Assembly (NCBI GenBank): GCA_964463255.1
Contig: CAYXBC010000031.1
Span: forward strand, 1 to 19,048
Reading direction: 5' to 3'
DNA from: CAJBLF01 sp964463255
GTDB taxonomy: Bacteria; Patescibacteriota; Gracilibacteria; Absconditabacterales; Absconditicoccaceae
Length of the DNA: 19,048 nucleotides
In this document: in pieces, positions 15,217 to 19,048 of the stretch
Layout: each line of letters starts with the position of its first letter
How positions within the stretch are numbered: the first letter of the stretch is position 1
The notes under the pieces: model-generated
What the model was told of the DNA's origin: nothing
What the model saw: only the letters and a program-made list of their open reading frames with translations
Databases searched by the model: none
Made by a program: the position numbers and the translations under genes

Positions 15217-15263
15217 TGTGGTAAGAGAATTTTCTGATTTTCTTTACCGTTTTTTTATCTTTG

Positions 15264-16490
15264 ATGCGCTGATTCCGATTATCTCTCGCTTTATCATCCC
15301 TCCTTATGTGAGGAGGTATTTTTGGTGGTGTTTCAGCAAAAACTGATTTTTTGGGCATTTCTCCTGCCATTTCTGATGTCTATCGAGTGGATTCTACACT
15401 TCGTCAGCTTCCTCTTATTGTCTGGGCAAATGATTCGCTGCTAGGCACTGTTTCCTCTAGCCATGCTGCTGCAGACGAGAAATCTTCAATTGTATTTGAT
15501 ATGCGTATGCTGCGTGATTTTCTTGTTTCTAGCCAAGGGTTCGATGATTTCGTCCATCAGGTGAGGAGCTATGCTATGCAAGCTCTCGTAGCTTCATGAT
15601 ATACAGATTTTAACGATAAACCTTATACACAAGGAAATTTTGCCATCACCGTACAATCCTGAGATTTTAAAGTTCAGAACCCCGTTACAGGAACTGATAC
15701 TCTAGACATACTGCTTGTGTCCCTTCTTTCCGGATTTTCGGGCGATTTCGATAATCTCAAGACGTATACTGATTTTCTTGATTTCCTCCCTATATCCATT
15801 ACGGAGAATGATGTTGCAAATTTATGAACACTCTATTTCTTCAAAGATGAACAGGATCTCAGGGATTTGTGATATGAACTTATTTCCTGGAAAACTAGGA
15901 CCAATACCGATCCTGATTATAGGAGACATAATATCACAGCAGCATTTAGCAATATCGGCAATGTCAGGCTGATTATGCCTGGTGAAGCATTTAGTCTTGC
16001 TCATGAGTTTCATTATGGTTGAGAAGAAGGGAAAATTCCTTACGTTTCTGGATATGCGACTTTTGGGAGCGATGTTAGATTGACCTATGGCGGTGGACTC
16101 TGCGGTGTGGCGACTGCCACGTATCAGTGAACGCTTACCAATCTTTGATTGGATCTCCTTGCATATAGAGCCCATACCATCTATTATAGGAATCTTTACG
16201 AAGCTGAAATAAATGGGATTACTATCAATGATCCCTGACTTGATGCTACTATCTTTTCTCCGAATATTGATTTCAGGATCCAAAATATTCGTGACTATCC
16301 TATTGTGGTCGCTTTCAATTATGATGGTACAAGCTGAAGTATAGAACAGATACTTACCCTTTCTAAGCCCCAGGATAGAGGGTCGTTTTCCTATGTAGGT
16401 ATAAAGAGGAGATGATGACTCACCTGTTATACATGGAAGATAAATTGAGAAAATAGAACTAATTGTTACAGCAAAGTGACGGATTTCTAA
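15264..16490 (+). CDS. VanW-like exported protein, copy 2
   Basis: The protein has 408 residues, from ATG 15264 (TTG 15261 also possible) to TAA 16488-16490. The start gives a classical signal peptide, MRGFRLSLALSS then GGVSA with likely cleavage after Ala25. It is homologous to copy 1 over the second half: FKDEQDLRDLGYELISWKTR matches FKDTQDLKDLGYIVSSYRTR there, both followed by TNTD. VanW landmarks are GGGLCGVATATYQG (about 273-286), AHTIYYRNLYEAEING, PGLDATIFS and YPIVVAFNYDGTS. The C-terminus again has two Cys, LTCYTWKING and TNCYSKV. The N-terminal half (SSHAAADEKSSIVFDMRMLR, residues about 70-89) is an extra domain resembling the peptidoglycan-binding-like part of VanW/YoaR proteins, which is uncertain. 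Own promoter and signal suggest independent export. Confidence 0.85.
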
Positions 16491-16580
16491 TGTCTTTTTC
16501 ATTAGATCTTTTCTGTGAAATATTGTATTTGATTGTTATATTCATATAGAAAGAGAACATTTATTTTTCTCTTTTTTTTG

Positions 16581-17720
16581 ATGTCTAAACTTAATTTCAA
16601 AATCCTCAAACAAAAATGAGCTGCAAGGGTCTGAGAGATAACGCTCAACTGAGTCACGTTGACGACCCCGGTCTTTATGCCTGTAGGCACCAAAGCCACT
16701 ATCAAGTGAATGATTTTGGATATGCTCAAAGATAAAAAATATATCTGAGATTTACCTGAGATTCAATTGATCTTGGCCAATACTTTCCATCTTTATCTCC
16801 GTCCTGGCGATGAGTTGGTCAAAGCTGCATGAGGGCTTCATACCTTTGAAAATCGAGATAAACTTATCCTGACTGATAGCTGATGATTCCAGGTTTTTTC
16901 TTTGTGACTCGGTAAGACCGATACTAGAGAATGAACTGAGCAAGGACATGAAATCAATATGAAACTGACTGAAGAAGGCGTTAATTTTCGTTCGCCGTAT
17001 GATGGTTCCAAACATATGTTTACTCCTGAAGGTGTTGTCGATATTCAGTGTAATTTATGATCAGATATTATGATGGTGCTTGATGTTTGCTCACCTAGTG
17101 GTGCCGATAAAACGACTATTGAGCAGCAGATGCAGATGACGCACCGTCGAGCGAAGAGAGCATTCGATCATCTCAAACCTAAGTATGATACTGTTCGTGG
17201 TGTCTTGTTTCCTATCGTGCAATGAGGGACCTATTTGGATCTCAGACAGCAATCTGTGGATTTTCTCAGTCAATATGCTTGGGATGGTATCGCAGTATGA
17301 TGAGTCAGTGTCGGAGAGAGTAAGGACCTTATCCGTGAAGTAGTGGCATTTACCGCATCTAAGTTGCCTCCCAACACACCAAGATATCTTATGGGCGTAT
17401 GAACTCCTGAGGATATCAGACATGCCATCCAAGAAGGATTTGATATGTTCGATTGTGTCCTACCTACAAGGTTGGGCAGACATGGCGAATGATTTTCTGC
17501 CAACGGAAATATCAAAGTAACCAATGCTAAATATAGCAAGGATTTCACTCCGCTCACGGATGATTGTGGATGTTATACCTGCAAAAATTTCACCAAAGCA
17601 TATCTCAATCACCTCTTAAAAGAAAAAGAGATGCTGGGCGGCATCCTTCTTTCATTACATAATATCGTCTATCTCCACAAGATTGTCGAAGATTGGAAAG
17701 CTGATATGCTTGCTTCCTAA
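16581..17720 (+). CDS. tgt: tRNA-guanine transglycosylase
   Basis: The protein has 379 residues, full family length, from ATG 16581 to TAA 17718-17720, with about 16 TGA glycines. Tgt swaps the wobble guanine of GUN-anticodon tRNAs for preQ1 (or queuine). Visible motifs: TPVFMPVGTKATIKG, ILANTFHLYLRPGDEL, LTDSGGFQVFSLG (catalytic Asp; both Gly by TGA), MMVLDVCSPSG, FPIVQGGTYLDLR, the nucleophile Asp in MFDCVLPTRLGRHG, and the zinc site C-G-C-Y-T-C plus a His about 26 residues on (SLHNIVYLH). No other queuosine gene is in the window. The stop codon directly abuts the convergent stop of the 17721 gene. A T-rich stretch and no Shine-Dalgarno site precede the ATG. Confidence 0.97.
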
Positions 17721-18455
17721 TTATTCCATATTTTCTATAAATATCTCTGGTTTGTGGATGTGTTTGACCTGGGCGACGAATCATTCCTGCCGTTCTTGTT
17801 CGGTATTGTCATTTTTTAATTTTGCTTTGATGATATCCAATGTCTTGGGATTGAAGAATCTAAACTGGATAAGTTTTTTGTCCATGAGGCTGGATATGGT
17901 ATCATCAGTTTCTATATTGTCGGCATCGATACGTATCGTATTTACCATATGTTCTCATTTTTCTTCGTATTTGCTGCTGAAGCTGTCTTTTCCTAAATAT
18001 ACATCATTCTTACTTCTATAATCTATGTAGTATTTTTCTCCATCATGTATGATTTCTATCCCGAAGTGCAATTTATACCAATTACCTGGGCAATGCAATT
18101 CATTGACTACGAAATAAATATCCTTGATCCCTATCCTCTTGAGTGCTTCTATGGTGACCAAGACATAATCAAGACATGGATTCATGTATAGTGTTTTGCC
18201 TGCCGAGAGAATCTCTCTTGCTGAAACATTTCCCATCTTGTTGTCGATATATTCGTTATCCATTTTTTCTTTTCTGACTATATCATGGATATGGTGTACT
18301 ACTTTTTGGAGGAATATAAAAAAATCCTCTTGGTCTACTTCCTTAGTTTTTAAGGACGTGAAAAGCTTTTCGATCTGTTGATTACTGAGTTGTTTGGTAT
18401 TTTTTTCTTCATTTTTGGTTTGGATGTCTTCTTCTATCTCTTTGCTTGTATTCAT
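17721..18455 (-). CDS. Transglutaminase-like protein (possible cysteine protease fold)
   Basis: The protein has 244 residues, from ATG 18455 to TAA 17721-17723, with two TGA glycines. The N-terminal 65 residues are charged and helical (EEDIQTKNEEKNTKQLSNQQ). The middle has a Cys-His-Asp series in transglutaminase order: NPCLDYVLVTIEALKRIGI (Cys94), WYKLHFGIEI (His130) and EKYYIDYRSKND (Asp145). In that superfamily these form the catalytic triad. The C-terminal part is helical and charged (DTISSLMDKKLIQFRFFNPK). No signal peptide is seen, so it is probably cytoplasmic. The assignment rests on motif order and spacing and is moderate. The promoter carries a palindrome similar to that of the 12148 gene. 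Confidence 0.65.
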
Positions 18456-18487
18456 ACATTCATGGATATCATAAAACCATCCACTAT

Positions 18488-18515
18488 TTTATACACAAAT
18501 TTGTGTAAAAGTCAA
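18488..18515 (-). promoter_or_regulatory. Promoter with perfect palindrome, transglutaminase-like gene
   Basis: On the minus strand TTGACT (18515-18510), a 16-bp spacer and TATAAA (18493-18488) precede the ATG at 18455 by about 33 bases. The spacer contains the perfect 16-bp palindrome TACACAAATTTGTGTA (18492-18507), a likely repressor site. Layout and half site resemble the promoter at 12746-12773. Confidence 0.75.
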
Positions 18516-18528
18516 AAATTGTTATAAT
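18501..18528 (+). promoter_or_regulatory. Possible divergent promoter toward the transposase
   Basis: TTGTGT (18501-18506, inside the palindrome), 16 bases and TATAAT (18523-18528, preceded by TGT) could drive plus-strand transcription toward the transposase. Confidence 0.4.
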
Positions 18529-18578
18529 TGCTGCAATTAGGGTTACACTTTACAAAAGCATAAAATATGATAAAACAA

Positions 18579-18596
18579 TAGGGACGGTAGTCCCTA
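18579..18596 (+). repeat. Hairpin upstream of the transposase
   Basis: TAGGGAC-GGTA-GTCCCTA is a perfect 7-bp stem with a 4-base loop, 26 bases before the transposase ATG. No T run follows, so it is not a terminator. It may lie in the element's end or limit readthrough translation. Confidence 0.6.
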
Positions 18597-18622
18597 CCTG
18601 TATTTATCTTTAAGTATTTACT

Positions 18623-19048
18623 ATGTATATCTGTAACACTATGATCCAACTAAGAATCACTAAAATGCAAGAAATTATCAATAAAGAAATTACTGTAGTT
18701 CAAGTAGCTAGAGAATTGGCAGTAACAAGAAAAACAGTACATCAATGGTTAGCTAGATATAAGAGATTAGGAGCGTCATGATTATACCCTAGGAAGCCAT
18801 GACCAAAACATTGATCACCACCAAATAGAACACCTAAACGAATAGAAAAATTAGTGATAGATATCTCGAAAGAACAAAGATTTAAATGACCGATAACAAT
18901 ATGAGATAGACTTGAAGATGAATATAATATAAAGCTACATCCAACAACAATATTTAGGATACTTAAAAGAAACCATGTGAGATACCATGAGAAATATGTG
19001 AGATTTAAGAGACCAAGTAAGCTTTATAGTTTATGAAAACCGTGACAA
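18623..19048 (+). CDS. IS481-like transposase, N-terminal part (runs off the window)
   Basis: The frame starts at ATG 18623 (ATG 18641 is an alternative) and is open to the window end, 142 codons. The N-terminus is a helix-turn-helix: ITVVQVARELAVTRKTVHQW, then LARYKRLGASGLYPRKPGPK. W-L-x-R-Y with a following G-x-x-G-L-x-x-R is typical of IS481-type transposases. The winged helix region PITIGDRLEDEYNIKLHPTT then IFRILKRN follows; the DDE catalytic domain would lie beyond the window. Seven of eight glycines here are TGA, so the element is written in the host's altered code. The upstream gap contains a hairpin at 18579-18596. Terminal inverted repeats could not be identified because the right end is missing. 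Confidence 0.8.

Larger units (their letters stand above)
18540..19048 (+). mobile_element. Insertion sequence, left part (IS481-like)
   Basis: The region contains the transposase start and an upstream non-coding stretch. The left boundary is a guess placed after the divergent promoter region; no target duplication or inverted repeat can be tested inside this window. Confidence 0.4.

Noticed and set aside
15822..16502. Open frame of 226 codons on the minus strand.
   Set aside because: It is antisense to the second VanW-like gene, whose frame has clear homology to copy 1.

Overview
The window comes from a bacterium that reads UGA as glycine (translation table 25), so it most likely belongs to Absconditabacteria (SR1) or Gracilibacteria in the Patescibacteria/CPR. 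Under the standard code nearly every gene looks broken. With UGA read as Gly the fragments join into full-length, recognisable proteins, and the UGA codons fall on family-invariant glycines: Walker A Gly of DnaX, TDSGGFQ of Tgt, motif I of PrmC, DLGCGDG of a methyltransferase, and the centre of ribosome recycling factor. All coding calls below use UGA=Gly with TAA/TAG stops. The sequence is AT-rich with short intergenic gaps. I cannot tell SR1 from Gracilibacteria from this window alone.

Layout. 1-351: 3' end of a 16S rRNA closed by its own terminator, with no tRNA or 23S following; its 3' tail lacks the CCUCC anti-Shine-Dalgarno core. 418-2123 (minus): a FlaR-like P-loop kinase, a PrsW-family membrane protease and a DUF2103-like protein. 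2281-4466 (plus): prmC, carrying repeat-encoded insertions, and an unrecognised Cys-containing protein ending at a strong terminator. 4479-8858 (minus): a DnaX-tail-like small protein, dnaX, a membrane-anchored serine hydrolase and a DEAD-box RNA helicase with an RGG-type tail, preceded by a structured leader with terminator-like features (8937-9063). 9299-12132 (plus): frr, yidC, a membrane-anchored methyltransferase and an SdpI-family membrane protein, then a terminator. 12148-13731 (minus): an unknown acidic protein behind a consensus promoter with a palindromic operator candidate, an SMR/EamA-like transporter and an unknown protein. 14045-17720 (plus): two tandem VanW-like paralogues and tgt. 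17721-18455 (minus): a transglutaminase-like protein with a second palindrome-bearing promoter. 18623-end (plus): the start of an IS481-like transposase, itself written with UGA glycines.

How it fits together. Three themes recur: translation (16S, PrmC, RRF, Tgt, RNA helicase), DNA replication (DnaX), and the cell envelope or secretion (YidC, PrsW, serine hydrolase, SdpI-like, VanW-like pair, SMR-like). The most unusual signals are the divergent 16S 3' end together with the absence of Shine-Dalgarno sites at every start examined, the switch-like leader ahead of the helicase, the pair of palindrome-bearing promoters, and the repeat insertions inside prmC. I saw no CRISPR array, tRNA gene or complete defence system.
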